A stretch of 64,000 nt of DNA from Cymbomonas tetramitiformis (GCA_001247695.2 LGRX02033446.1:1-64000); one strand, 5' to 3'; shown: positions 35,863 to 46,352, numbered from the stretch's first letter. The notes: generated by a model from the sequence alone, not told the origin. Translations and numbers: made by a program.

Positions 35863-38145
35863 ATGGCAACATCTACTCGAGCTCGCAAACGCCTATTGAA
35901 GGACTCCGATTTGGACGCCTCAATACGGCTTTTGGATGCGGTTCGGGACACTCCGACCGCTAGCACCCCACCTGTGGTGCCCCCTGCTGCTTCCAGCAAC
36001 TCCGACACCGCTGTCGCGTTGCGGAAGCACCTAGTCGACCAACATGCCACGGTTGACGCGGTGTACAAGGGGCGTTTACATCGGGCTTGGGCCAAGGGTA
36101 TCCGCGAGGATATCCTTGGTTCCAAGAAACATCATTATCGTGGCACTGACGACGCGGACCGCCTCTCCGAGCTGGTGGTGCAGCTTCGTACCGAGTTTCA
36201 GTCCGCTGGGCTGGATTTGACTCCCTTTGACCTCGACGACCCCACCTCTCTGGTTGTCGAGAAGGTTAATGGGCTTCTCTACGACGTGTTGGCCCTCGTC
36301 GTGGAGCGCAACTCTGTGGCGGACACCTGGCTTCGCGGTACGGACTCCTCGGCTGACCGAGATGGACGTCGTGCCCTTGTCGACATCATCAAGGGGAGCG
36401 TGCCTGCCGCGCTACGTGAGAGCCACCAGCAGGAGCACGCGGCTCTACGTTATCCCGCAGGCGTTGACCCGCAGCCCATCTTGGCTCGTGAGCAACGTCT
36501 GGTGCGGGATAACCGTGCTCCTGACTGGCAGCCCACCGACGAGACCCGCAAGCTGTCGCTCTACAACCGCCTCGACCCGGTCTTCTACGCGGCGGTGAAG
36601 GTGCGGTACCCGCTTGCGGGTGACCTCGGCGGGGTCACTCTCCGCTCGCTTCAGGCCCTCGTCGTGGCTATCTTTCAGGCCTGGGCGCAGTCGGACGATG
36701 GGGTGACAGTGCGTGAAAAGCAGACGCTGGGGGCGGGCGGCAAGCCCTCCGCGCTTATCACGTCGTCTGGGTACGCCGTTCTCCTCGACGAGATCGCCGC
36801 CTTGAAGGCGCTCGTGCAAGGCAATCGTGCGGGCGCGGCCCAACGGCAGCAACAGCAACAGCCGCGGAGTAAGCAGCATCCGCGAGGCCATCGGGTGGGT
36901 GTGCACGCGGCACCGCCTGTGGGGTTCGACAGGGACAACATGAAGGCGAAACCCCTCTGCCACCGCTGCCGGAAAGCGGGCAAAGGTGACACCTATCACG
37001 CGTACCGCGACTGCCCTCTTGGTGGGCGCCAGCATTCGTCGGCCACGGCAGCGGCCTTCTGCATTCCTATTGAGGAGGAGGATGCGGAGGGCCTCCACAC
37101 CTTGGCACTTGTGCAGGTCTTCCAGGAGGCTGCGGATGATGGTCCGGAGGCCTTCGCCCGTGCGGCGTCGGCTTACGGTCCTCCCGCTGTGCTTTCCGCG
37201 GGCGGTGTTGGCGGCATCGACGTGTCGGTCTACGGCTTCAGCGTGCAGCCTGCGGCCGACGGCGCGGGCGACGAGGACATCTTGCGGCGGCTTGATGCCC
37301 TCACCACTGAGGTTCAGGCCGCCCAAGAAAAGGTACATTACACTCACGCGTCCTTTGTTCCTGGGAGTGCGGTTGAGGAGCATGCATCGGCTCTGGTGTG
37401 TGGCCCTGCCGCTGCGGCGGGGATCACACCGGAGGGGCAGGTTCCGGCAGGTGGTGCGGCGGCATCGGCGTCCGCCGTGCCGGCCCCTGCTATGCCTGTT
37501 TCGCAGGTAAAGGATGTACAGCCCGCGCCAACTCAATCGGCGCGGGTAACCACCACGGAGGCGACATGCGGTGAGTTCGGAGGCTTCGTGCAGACGGTAA
37601 ATCACGCCGCCGTCCACCCGTCTGACCTGACGGGCTATGACACGGACGACTACGAGGATTTCGCCGACGGTACTTTCGCGGTGAAGCCACGGGCTCCGGC
37701 CAGTACTATCGGGTGCGGTGTGCCGCCTTTCGGCTTTGGCACGCCGGCAATCGGCGCTCTCGCGGTGCTCTCTCTCTTCTGTATTTCTTTTGCAGGTGTA
37801 GCTGTTTCAGCTTCCACGGCTTCTGCTGTGTCGGCATGTGCACCGGCTACGGAGATGCCTTCGCCTGGTGGTAATCTCGATTGGGAAACTCCGTCATTTT
37901 ACTCTACGAATGATTTTGTTGATTCTGTGATCCCGGCTCAAGGTTTCTCGTTGGCTGACAATGTGCCACTGCTTGAGCCGCCTGAGCCCCCTGACATCTT
38001 TCAGGACCTTGCTCGGGCAGATTTGACTTTCGACATGGCCTTCTTTTACGGTATGGCTCTACATGAGAGAGGTCCGTTCGGGAATCTTCCCTTCGGATCG
38101 GACTTAAGTGAGGCCGCCGCCGACTACTTTGGTGCTGTCGATTGA
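35863..38145 (+). CDS. Gag-like protein with variant zinc knuckle and hydrophobic segment
   Basis: 760 residues from the ATG at 35863. I chose this start because the related copies at 46948, 52375 and 46309 begin at the matching position (MATSTRAR, MVASTRAT, MGTSMRSH); the open frame extends upstream to 35548. The N-terminal half is helical and Gag-like, with LDPVFYAAVKVRYPL. A Gln-rich linker follows. Then comes a knuckle C-x2-C-x9-H-x4-C (CHRC..YHAYRDCPLGG), unlike the usual C-x2-C-x4-H-x4-C. A Ser/Ala/Pro-rich stretch leads to GCGVPPFGFG and a ~20-residue hydrophobic segment (IGALAVLSLFCISFAGVAV) at about residues 620-645, followed by an acidic tail. RNA packaging is inferred from the knuckle. 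The membrane-like segment is unusual for Gag. Confidence 0.8.
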   Translation: MATSTRARKRLLKDSDLDASIRLLDAVRDTPTASTPPVVPPAASSNSDTAVALRKHLVDQHATVDAVYKGRLHRAWAKGIREDILGSKKHHYRGTDDADRLSELVVQLRTEFQSAGLDLTPFDLDDPTSLVVEKVNGLLYDVLALVVERNSVADTWLRGTDSSADRDGRRALVDIIKGSVPAALRESHQQEHAALRYPAGVDPQPILAREQRLVRDNRAPDWQPTDETRKLSLYNRLDPVFYAAVKVRYPLAGDLGGVTLRSLQALVVAIFQAWAQSDDGVTVREKQTLGAGGKPSALITSSGYAVLLDEIAALKALVQGNRAGAAQRQQQQQPRSKQHPRGHRVGVHAAPPVGFDRDNMKAKPLCHRCRKAGKGDTYHAYRDCPLGGRQHSSATAAAFCIPIEEEDAEGLHTLALVQVFQEAADDGPEAFARAASAYGPPAVLSAGGVGGIDVSVYGFSVQPAADGAGDEDILRRLDALTTEVQAAQEKVHYTHASFVPGSAVEEHASALVCGPAAAAGITPEGQVPAGGAAASASAVPAPAMPVSQVKDVQPAPTQSARVTTTEATCGEFGGFVQTVNHAAVHPSDLTGYDTDDYEDFADGTFAVKPRAPASTIGCGVPPFGFGTPAIGALAVLSLFCISFAGVAVSASTASAVSACAPATEMPSPGGNLDWETPSFYSTNDFVDSVIPAQGFSLADNVPLLEPPEPPDIFQDLARADLTFDMAFFYGMALHERGPFGNLPFGSDLSEAAADYFGAVD

Positions 38146-38476
38146 CTTCTTGCTCACTCTGGAGGCACACCAACATGGTGGTGTGCGGAACTCCTGTGAC
38201 CTCAAAGACTTCTTCAATCTGGTTTATGGTTTTACTTTGACACCTTTGAAATCTTCAATTTGACTTGCTGACACAGAGCCTTTCAGTAGTTTAGCAGGAC
38301 CTTAATTGCCTGTGAGTTTCTGCTCTTGTGCTAGCTAGAGGGTTCTAATTTGTGTATCAGAATTGCACAGTTAGATTAGCAGTTAGGCCTTGTCACCCTG
38401 GCTCCTGCCCTAACACTTACAACCTTACATTTTCTGACTCTCCTAGCCAGTCACCACCCACAGTGCTGGGGTGGTG

Positions 38477-38730
38477 TGCTGAAATCTGTATAGGCAGCCC
38501 TGACTGGGAGTCCCGGTCAGGCCCCTATGACAGATCCCTAGGACCAACACTGGACTGCTGACTGATCTGTAGGTTCGTACTGTGACACACGCTGTGTCAC
38601 AGGTAGGCTAGACTCCGAGACCGTCCGAGACCGTTCCGGGTATATCTAGCTTAGGGTTTATTTATCTTACACAGTTTATCCACACGAGTACGGGACTTTC
38701 TGATATCTAGTGTACTTGGATATTCCGGTA
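38477..38730 (+). repeat. 3' LTR of the intact Gag-only element
   Basis: Matches 35210-35463 at all but one position that I could see; followed at once by the target duplication TGAAG. Confidence 0.9.
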
Positions 38731-38735
38731 TGAAG

Positions 38736-38758
38736 GATCGGTTAGGGAGTTATATACT

Positions 38759-38794
<36 letters not shown>

Positions 38795-39684
38795 CGATAT
38801 GTGGTTGCGTGTCACATGCAAATATCAATCGATTCTAATATGTCCCACGGTTACGATCAATCGATTGTGATAATGCAAATCGAGAATCGATCGATGGTGA
38901 TAATTCGGATTAGGCATCAATCGATTGTAATTCTCGGAGGTGCGTGGGTATCAATCGATTGTATTATTCCGATTGTGCAGCAAATAGGCATCAATTGATT
39001 CTGATATTCTGATATATTGATGGTATCAGAATATCAAACAATTGATTCCATGCCTTGAAATACCTGTACGCACTTTTCGTTGCGTTAGCCAAACTGGTGC
39101 GTAGAAAATATTGAAAGCGACTTTACAATAATGAGGGGCTTTTGTACGTTCATAGTCTAGAGATGTATGCGTCCGAAATCGACATATGGTGGGTCATCTT
39201 ACACGAGCATTTGAAGGGAAATAAGTGGTAGGTGTACTGTTGGATAAACCCCCGGTGCCATGGGGTACAAGTCCATGGTCGGTTAGGCGCGGAAACATCG
39301 TCATCGAATCGACCAATAGGACTACACGATGATTTACGGCCGTACCGTGATGAGTCCTTACGTTATAATCCGTTGCAAGTACCTATATACTGCACTGTCA
39401 TGATATGTATGTGCAGTTATATGTATACCAACCGTTATCGTGACCAGGCTGGTGTGCATGTTATAATATATACCAACCGCTATCGTGATCAGGCTGGTAT
39501 GTATGTTATACATGTACATGAATTTTATGATTATGCAATGTTGTTTAATCATAATACACTGACATATGATGTGTGCAATACATGTAAATTCATGTATACA
39601 CTGTTATAATGTGCATTTCAGTATGCAACTGCCGATTATGCAAGCACTCTGTACTATACGATCATCACTATGAATCATGTGCCA
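38736..39684. other. AT-rich DNA with microsatellite and ATCAATCGATTG array
   Basis: (CA)n and (TA)n at 38758-38795 are followed by the spaced motif array described separately. After 39060 I see only a weak duplication (ACCAACCGYTATCGTGA at about 39427 and 39474) and no gene. Confidence 0.5.
38810..39060. repeat. spaced array of ATCAATCGATTG motifs
   Basis: The near-palindrome occurs about six to seven times (near 38823, 38858, 38885, 38917, 38949, 38990, 39038), every 27-48 bp, with unrelated DNA between copies. A looser version is at 31590-31745. Confidence 0.7.
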
Positions 39685-39688
39685 TTTG

Positions 39689-40069
39689 TGTCCATTACCC
39701 CCCGGTACACAACGATGTACCCAAGGCTCTTGGGTACATCGATATGTACCCAAGCTTTTCTTCATATTTAAGGGATCGGAATATTCGCATTTGAGCTGGG
39801 AACGACATATATGGACCCCGACTCGGTGGTCAACCCGCTGATATGCGACATGGGTCTCGAAGATTGGCCAATATATCGCTATAAGCGCCACAATACGCCC
39901 TAAGTGCCAACTTTTCAAAAAAACATTTGTTTTTTAAACAGTTTCCCCTCTTCGTTTCCAAGCTGTTTTTAAAGTGCATTTGGCAGTCTTTCGCGTCTGA
40001 AGTACATATTTTATTATATTTTAGTGACCTTGGGTACATCGATGTGTACCCAAGAAAGGGTAATGGACA
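39689..40069. mobile_element. TIR element, 381 bp, 4-bp target duplication
   Basis: Ends TGTCCATTACCC and GGGTAATGGACA. TTTG is duplicated at 39685-39688 and 40070-40073. Inside each end is a GTACC/GGTAC hairpin array (GGGTACATCGATGTGTACCC type). No coding capacity. Same family as 24267-26789 and 47083-48171 by termini, hairpins and duplication length. Confidence 0.85.
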
Positions 40070-40646
40070 TTTGGAAGTATAAAATGTGCGCTGCAACATG
40101 ATGATGCAGTCTGGCCATAATCACGCGGATGTTGATATTCCGTATAATATGCAGTCGTACAATACGACAATGCGCATCTTTCATGTGTGCATCTGCACTG
40201 CATCTTAAGCATTCGTTTCTCGTTACGAGTGACGAGCACTGATGATTCATTTATGCGCCCCGTTCCTGCATATTCCAGATATGATGCGATTTCTGCGCAT
40301 CTGTACAATTCGTCAACAGGACAATAGTGCGATTACTTTATGAACACACCTCGTCGCTCTGTTATTTTCGTGATATACTGCGTATGTGAAATTGAGCGTC
40401 AGTCGTCCGCTATTTTCCCGCGCGCTGTATTATTCGCCGCTGCAATATTATGTTCGCAATTATTGTCGTTGATGCGATGCTGTCGTATGCGAATATCGTT
40501 GCGCTGATATTGGCGATATGTGCGAACGTCGTCGCGCTGTTATACAGTATATCTGAAGTATCTATGCTGCACACACTCAAGTATGTTCTCGTTCTTGCCT
40601 GGACGAGAATACCACTGTCAAGGTCTTGACGACCTAATATAAGGCA
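40070..40646. other. unassigned AT-rich stretch
   Basis: No gene or repeat recognised. Confidence 0.4.
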
Positions 40647-40828
40647 CTGTCAGATATATAGTTCCGCTGTAATATATATCTAGCTGGAGAGATAAACCCT
40701 GAGTCGAGGGTTACGATATCAGAACGGTAAAGAGAGTGATTGATAAAAGTAGAGATAACATGAATACCTAACGGGCGTTTCCCGTCTACTGGTGACGGTC
40801 ACCCAGCCTACTATAGGAAGTGACATGT
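40647..40828 (-). repeat. LTR fragment of the Gag-only family
   Basis: Reverse complement of most of the 46353-46566 LTR (ATACCTAACGGG, CCCGTCTACTGGTGACGGTC, TAGGAAGTGACATG shared). It stops matching at 40829, so the LTR start is lost. Confidence 0.7.
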
Positions 40829-41095
40829 CCCCGTAACAATGAATTTTGGCTACGGGAAAACATATGTATGGTTTAGTGTTAGGTTTTTAGGGTGCCTAGC
40901 TACTGGATAAACCCCATAAACTCTCATAAAACCCTAAATATGCGTGTCCGTAGCAAAAAAATATTATTATGGGAAAATCAAAAGTTATTTGTTCCGGAAA
41001 CAATCAACATTTGCTCCCGGAAAAATTAAAACCTTATACGGAATATGGTGCTGGCTGGTGCTGCGTGGCTGCTGAATATATCAACTGGACTGTAT

Positions 41096-41594
41096 ACGAG
41101 AGTGCACCAATAAGAGAATTCTACGTTAAGAAAACAGCCAGCTTTTTTTTGGGGGGGGTCACAAGTTTAGGAGAAAAGCTGGCTGGTTTTAAAAGTTAAG
41201 AGATTGGCAAAAATAAGAAATATCGAGGCTGGCTAGACCCCAGGACATTTTCTTAAAATACAACAAAATAAGAGAATTAAAGCTGTAAATTGTGATAAAA
41301 GTAGGGGAGAACTTTTTCAAATATGTTCCAATAAGTGTGTAATTGCGATCGGGTCGCATCGTCCATCACGGCAGTGGGCGGTTTTTTCGAAGTGAGGATG
41401 TGTTGCGAATCCAATACGAGAAAAACTGAATTTTCACTCTTAAGGATGAGAAAAGCTAGCTGGCAGAAGAAGCGGTTTTCTCTTATTTCATTGGCTCTCT
41501 TAGGTACCGAAGCTGGGGGGGGGGGTCACAAGTTTAGGAGAAAAGCTGGTTGACCCTGAAATCTCTGTTTTCTTATTGGTGCACTCTTATTGTA
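41096..41594. mobile_element. MITE-like inverted-repeat element
   Basis: GAGTGCACCAATAAGA near 41100 is inverted near 41585 (TCTTATTGGTGCACTC). Inside are two direct copies of a G-run plus TCACAAGTTTAGGAGAAAAG (about 41152, 41525). The CAATAAGAAAAC and GCTGGCT text recalls the element at 52403-52786. The exact ends and duplication are unclear; TA is possible. Confidence 0.5.
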
Positions 41595-41609
41595 TTCGGT
41601 GAGACAGAT

Positions 41610-41736
41610 AATCAGAATAGATAACCGGTGAGAATATTCAGTCTTCCCGTTATATGTTCGGGGTCTAGGGTTCCGGGACCGGTGACAATCATACACCCTA
41701 ACTATAGGAATGACAGTCGGGGCGTCACTTCCAACA
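41610..41736 (-). repeat. partial LTR at the 3' side of the minus-strand Gag pseudogene
   Basis: Its edge TTCCAACA adjoins CACCACCTAGGGTGGTGAC, the same arrangement as TTCCAGCA next to CACCACCTC at 44027. On the minus strand this is GGTGGTG followed by TGTTGGAA, a polypurine tract and LTR start. The left part is lost or displaced. Confidence 0.5.
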
Positions 41737-43850
41737 CACCACCTAGGGTGGTGACTGGCAAACTAGGTGGTCACGGAACTGAAACAAACACCTACTCAGC
41801 TTCGGTGGAAATAAGCATCCTACAGGAGAACCTGTCCTTTCTGGCAGGGTAACTCCTGAAACTAGCAGTCAGTGAGGCAAACTGCAGAATACAGATACAG
41901 TTAAAACCCTAAACTAAGTCCATCTTGGGGCAACCTGAACCAACAGCATCACAATCTGGAGGCAGGCTAATCCAATCTCGTCAACTCTAGCCACTTCGAG
42001 AGTGCCCGGGAGAGCCGGTGCCTCTGTTACAGCGCCCAGGAGAGCCGGTACCACTGTCTGGTAATTCATGCGTAGAGCAAATTGAGAAAGTTGTGAATGT
42101 GCCGATGTCGCCGTAGTCAGTTGCACCGGGTGCAACCAGTCGGGTCCGGTGCTGGAGTGAAGAAGAAGTTCCATCCCCGGTCCCCCCGCCCCAGGCGGGT
42201 GGCACGTAGACCGGCGATGGCGGAGCACCACCCGGCGAGGGCGGCACGGTAACAATCGGAGCCGCTACGGGCGGCTGCGAGGGACCCGGGTACCACGTCC
42301 AAAGGGTGCCGAGGTAACCGCCATGATCGTTGGGGTACCATCCCTCCGGGCGCCAATAGAGCGCCGGCGGGACGGCTGTGGGCGTCAGCACACCAGCACC
42401 ACCGTGCGACCTCGTCGCCGGTGTGCTCCGGTGTTGCTGATGATGCTTGCGTGGAGCGACCTCGAGAAGGCATGGCAGTTGCACAGACAACGAACAGCAA
42501 GCAGACTGCGAGAGATGTGAGGGCGGAGAACCCAAAACCCATCGGTGGCCTGCCGCACCCCAAGGCCCGTCGTGGCGGCGGAAGGCACTCGTCGTCATCC
42601 TCGGAGTCGTCTGCTGCCACTGAAACCGAGTCCACGGGCGCAACGGTCCCCATGCTGTGCATCGCCAGGGTCGGCTCCGGTCCCGTGAGGTCCAAGTTGA
42701 CCGCGAACTTGTCCATGAAGGACATGTGCGTCTCGTGCGCGTGCAACGCGCTGATGGGGTACATCTCCTCGTCGGACACCACCGATTGCGGAGCAGAGGG
42801 CGGTGCTGGCGGCGGTGGTACGACCAGAGCGCCGGCATGGATCTCGTCATGGACCTTGAAGGTGTTGATGTTCACAGCACCACCAACCGCGCAAACCCCG
42901 AAGCGGGTGTCAGCGGGCTGGCGGCACTCCAGATACTCGTCGATGGTGTCGGGCACCTGCTCCTCGGCGACAGCGAAGGAGAAGGCGGAGACGGTGTCGT
43001 AGAGCTCCGGTTTGCCGTCTGCAATGTAGCAGACGGCGTCGAAACGAGCGGCGTCGTTGTTGTCCATGGCGTTCTGGAACAGCGTGGCGAAGACGTCGTT
43101 CTCGTTGTCCGCAACGCTGAAGCCGTGTGCGCCAACATGTCCGCGTGGCCCGCCGTTCGGGCAGTCCCGATGCCAATGCTTTTCCGCCGTAGCGGAGCAT
43201 GCCGCGTTCCGGCACAAAGGAACGAACGTACCGGTGGGTTTGTGGAAAGCCGCCTTCCCAGAAGACTTCGCCCACGCAAAGATTGCGGGAAGTTGCCGCG
43301 CTCGGGAAGAGGCTTCGCCGCGAAGCGGACTCCGTCACCATGTCCACCTCGTCCGATGGCGTTCTTCTTGTCGTTGCGGGTCGTGAAGCCCTTCGTGTCG
43401 TCGATACGGTTGTGAAGGGCCTTGATCTCTTTCTTCATGTCGAAGAGCTGGTCGCGGAGCTCGCTGAAGATGGTCTTGAAGTCCTCGTCGTCGCTCTGTC
43501 CAGTCAGGGTGAGGGCGGAGAACGTGCGCGCAGCAGGCGGGACGTGCGAGTCCGTCCCGTTTTGTGCGTAGCACTCACGGGTCCATTGCTGAATGGTGGC
43601 AAGGGACTCCGCCGCACGTTGGTCGTGCAGCAAAAGCCGGTTGACAACCGGGGCATAGAAGACCGGGTCGAGGGACTTGATGAACAGGGACTTGACCTCC
43701 ATGTCGTCGAGGGTGCTCTTCCGTCGAGCGGACCGGAGAGCGGCGTTGAAGGCGGCGATAGTCCGCGACGGGTAGGTCGAACTGGGTGATCTTGATGGCC
43801 AGAAGGTCTGCGGTGCCCTGAAAGGGTCCGCCGGAATCCAGAAGCATTCT

Positions 43851-44027
43851 TGCCGGAAACAGCTGAACAGGCAGTGGGGACCCGCTGCCGACGGTGAAAC
43901 AACGGATCACTAAACTCGGATATACAAACGATATATACCCGAGATGAGTGACACAGGCTGACCACCGAAGATGACATACAGGAATGACACTAGACTGTAC
44001 GAACTAGTCGTAGCGTCAATTCCAGCA
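43851..44027 (-). repeat. 3' LTR of the 1950-bp element
   Basis: 177 bp; no difference found against 45624-45800. Confidence 0.9.
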
Positions 44028-44476
44028 CACCACCTCATCTGAGGTGGACCAGCTAGTGACACTCACCACCCTAGCTACTAGAGTTTACAGATAAATGTCA
44101 AGATGTTAAACTCTAGCGAAGCTAGTCAAAGTCACAGGTGGCAAGATGAATGTACAGGCTAGCAAAATAATACTGCTAAGCCTCGGAGATTGCTAGGACC
44201 AATTCCGGTCTGCTAAAATTAATGCTCTGCCAGCTAGTGGTGGGTGCTCTAATAAATCTCGCCTGTCTGCATGTGATGGCGGATGCTAAAAGAATTCTGC
44301 CTGTTGGTTTAGCTTTGAACTTCTGCGAACTGTAAAGGTCTCCTGCCATAAAAAAATGTTCGTCTTAATTGATAAAGCTGCCCGCTAGTGGTGAGAATTA
44401 CTGCAACATCCTTTGCCCAAAACTACAGCAAGTGGTGGAGAATGACATCGTGAACACCGCCTGTCTGTTTAGAAAA

Positions 44477-45403
44477 CTAATAGTAGTCATCACCAGAATT
44501 GAAACCAGCGCCTTCGTCGAAATAAGTCTCTTCATCATAAAAACCAGCACCACCAGTGTCGTCGGAATCGTGGGCTCCTGCCTCCCAGGCAGCCCACTCC
44601 TCTGCGGTGTAGACATCCTCGTCGCTCATTGCAGGCTCATCTATAAAAGAAACCGTGCCAACATGAAACTCGCTCTGCGGTAAAAATTCCTCCCCAAGTG
44701 GGGGCTCCAAAACTCCGCCATAAGATCCTCCCTGAAAACCTGTGTCCAGAGAATAATCTTGTTCCAATCGATCGGACAAAAAATGCGGAGCGGCCAAGTG
44801 GCCATCTTGCTCCTCCTCTACTTCCTCACAACTGTCATCAGACTCATCGAAATACCCAACAGGGTACTCCGATTCATCCTCTTCTTCACAAGATAAACAC
44901 TCCTCGAAATCGCGGCTCAACCCAGAGCCCATATAGGAAGGTGCAATTGGAGGGGCATGAACGTAATGAACTGCTGTCCTAACAGGAGGGGCCTGTTGGG
45001 CAGTGTCTCTTGCCCTAGTGACACTAGGGAAAGGTCGAGTGGTGGTAACTTGAGACGAAACTGACCGCGAATTCAGAACAGCCATGCCATCGCCAACTCC
45101 TGTCTCACAAAGCGCAGCACGAAAACTCTCGGATTCCACGGTTGATGGCCCAACGCACTGGGCACCACCAACCTGTGCGCCAGTCTCTGAAACAACAATG
45201 TGTAAAGAAATTGGTTGAATGGGCTCCGATGAAATAGCCGAAGAATCCGCGCAACGAAAATGCGAAAGGGAGCGCGCCATAGAGCTGCATAATGATAACA
45301 GCTGAGAACGCTTGAGAGTAGAGACCCTCTTCATACTAGCATCAATAGTCGCCAAAAGAGCCATACGCTCCTCACTCGAAGAAATCTGCTGCGAATCCAT
45401 CAA
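44477..45403 (-). CDS. orphan acidic protein of the 1950-bp LTR element
   Basis: 308 residues with no family that I recognise. The N-terminal ~60 residues are polar/helical with basic residues (MKRVSTLKRSQLLSL). The middle is Ser/Thr/Pro-rich. The C-terminal half is very acidic, with CEEEDESEYP, SCEEVEEEQD and a final Tyr/Asp/Glu-rich tail ending SGDDYY. There is no zinc knuckle, protease or RT motif. It fills the element between the LTRs, so it may take the place of Gag, or may be a captured sequence. A second in-frame ATG directly follows the first. Confidence 0.65.
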   Translation of the reverse strand: MMDSQQISSSEERMALLATIDASMKRVSTLKRSQLLSLCSSMARSLSHFRCADSSAISSEPIQPISLHIVVSETGAQVGGAQCVGPSTVESESFRAALCETGVGDGMAVLNSRSVSSQVTTTRPFPSVTRARDTAQQAPPVRTAVHYVHAPPIAPSYMGSGLSRDFEECLSCEEEDESEYPVGYFDESDDSCEEVEEEQDGHLAAPHFLSDRLEQDYSLDTGFQGGSYGGVLEPPLGEEFLPQSEFHVGTVSFIDEPAMSDEDVYTAEEWAAWEAGAHDSDDTGGAGFYDEETYFDEGAGFNSGDDYY

Positions 45404-45623
45404 AGAAAACGAGATCTGACAATGAAATAACGCGACAAAAATCGTAGGAGTCGACCCCGTCGTAATCTCCCAAAGCCGAAAGCAGCCGCCTCCAGAAAAT
45501 ACGTAGAATCTGCTCCAAAGCGTCCCACAAGGCGTGGAGACGCTTAACCGAAAGATAGAACGGAAATAAAATAAATTTCTACGCTAAAATTCAGTTCACG
45601 CGAACGTGAGAGGGACCATAACC

Positions 45624-45800
45624 TGCCGGAAACAGCTGAACAGGCAGTGGGGACCCGCTGCCGACGGTGAAACAACGGATCACTAAACTCGGATATACAA
45701 ACGATATATACCCGAGATGAGTGACACAGGCTGACCACCGAAGATGACATACAGGAATGACACTAGACTGTACGAACTAGTCGTAGCGTCAATTCCAGCA
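45624..45800 (-). repeat. 5' LTR of the 1950-bp element
   Basis: 177 bp; followed on the plus side by the duplicated ATTCT. Confidence 0.9.
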
Positions 45801-46352
45801 ATTCTGGCGATCTCCAGCAACACCCGTTTCCCATCAAACGGGTTTGCCTCCGCCGAAGACTCCATCCAGTCTGCCGCGGGCGACACCGGAGCGATGATGT
45901 ACTCCAGTGTCGAAAACAACAGTTTGTTCGCCTCAGCGCGGACGGGCAGGGTGGCATCCTCCAGGTCGAACAGAGAAGAAAACGCGTCCTCCTCAGTGAC
46001 GAAAATGTCCCGTAGCGCCAATACCAGGCGGGCGAAAACGGAGCTGACGTGCGACTCCGTACCGTGAAAACGCCCATGTTTGTCGTCGTACACGTTCTTG
46101 ATGACGAGCTTGGCGGCCCGCTCGTCGAAGGACTCCTTCGCCAGACGTCTGACCTCGTCGAGGAACACCGCTCCCGCTGATTGGGCAGCCGGTGCAGCCG
46201 CAACCGTAGGAGTGGCTGGTGTGGTGGCATGCCTGGTTGCGGCATCGTCGAAAATGGTAACTAGTGAGCGGCGTGCGGCCGCAGTGTGTGATCTCATAGA
46301 AGTACCCATGATGAAATGACTATAGAGATAGGGTGAGGTAGATAATGCGAGG

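Larger units (their letters stand above)
35210..38730 (+). mobile_element. intact Gag-only LTR retrotransposon (TR-GAG-like), 3521 bp
   Basis: 254-bp LTRs (35210-35463, 38477-38730) start TGCTGAAATC and end ATTCCGGTA. I see one difference between them (near 35272 and 38539). The 5-bp duplication TGAAG lies at 35205-35209 and 38731-38735. A primer-site-like TGGCCCCATCC begins at 35469, and GGGGTGGTG precedes the 3' LTR. The single long gene is Gag-like; no protease, RT, RNase H or integrase is present. The element must therefore borrow a polymerase from another retrotransposon. LTR similarity implies recent movement. Confidence 0.9.
43851..45800 (-). mobile_element. young LTR element, 1950 bp, with one orphan ORF
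   Basis: 177-bp LTRs (43851-43927 onward to 44027, and 45624-45800) look identical, with TG...CA ends (TGCCGG..CCAGCA on plus). The 5-bp duplication ATTCT flanks it (43846-43850, 45801-45805). Read on the minus strand, GAGGTGGTG precedes one LTR, and GGTTA plus TGGTCCCTCTC (primer site) follows the other, so orientation is minus. It contains one gene, 44477-45403, and no pol. Identical LTRs imply very recent insertion, into the minus-strand Gag pseudogene. Confidence 0.9.
41987..46309 (-). pseudogene. Gag-like gene, minus strand, split by an LTR element and frameshifted
   Basis: The N-terminal part (46309 to 45806) starts MGTSMRSHTAAARRSL and ends at FDGKRVLLEIARI. The rest resumes at 43845 after the nested element and continues with LLLHDQRAAESLATIQQW, a knuckle C-x4-C-x6-H-x4-C (CRNAAC..HWHRDCPNGG), and GCGRPPMGFG followed by a hydrophobic run (LAVCLLFVVCATA). 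Frame breaks lie near 43750 and 43250. It shares architecture with the intact gene at 35863 and closer sequence with 46948 and 52375. The tail after the hydrophobic run is unclear. Confidence 0.75.

Noticed and set aside
36445..37617. 390-residue minus-strand frame
   Set aside because: It is antisense to the Gag gene, in GC-rich codons, with no recognisable domain.
38810..39060. CRISPR-like spaced repeats
   Set aside because: The repeats are short, degenerate and irregularly spaced, and the DNA is eukaryotic.
40969..41199. 76-residue plus-strand frame
   Set aside because: It crosses into the inverted-repeat element at 41096 and has no family resemblance.
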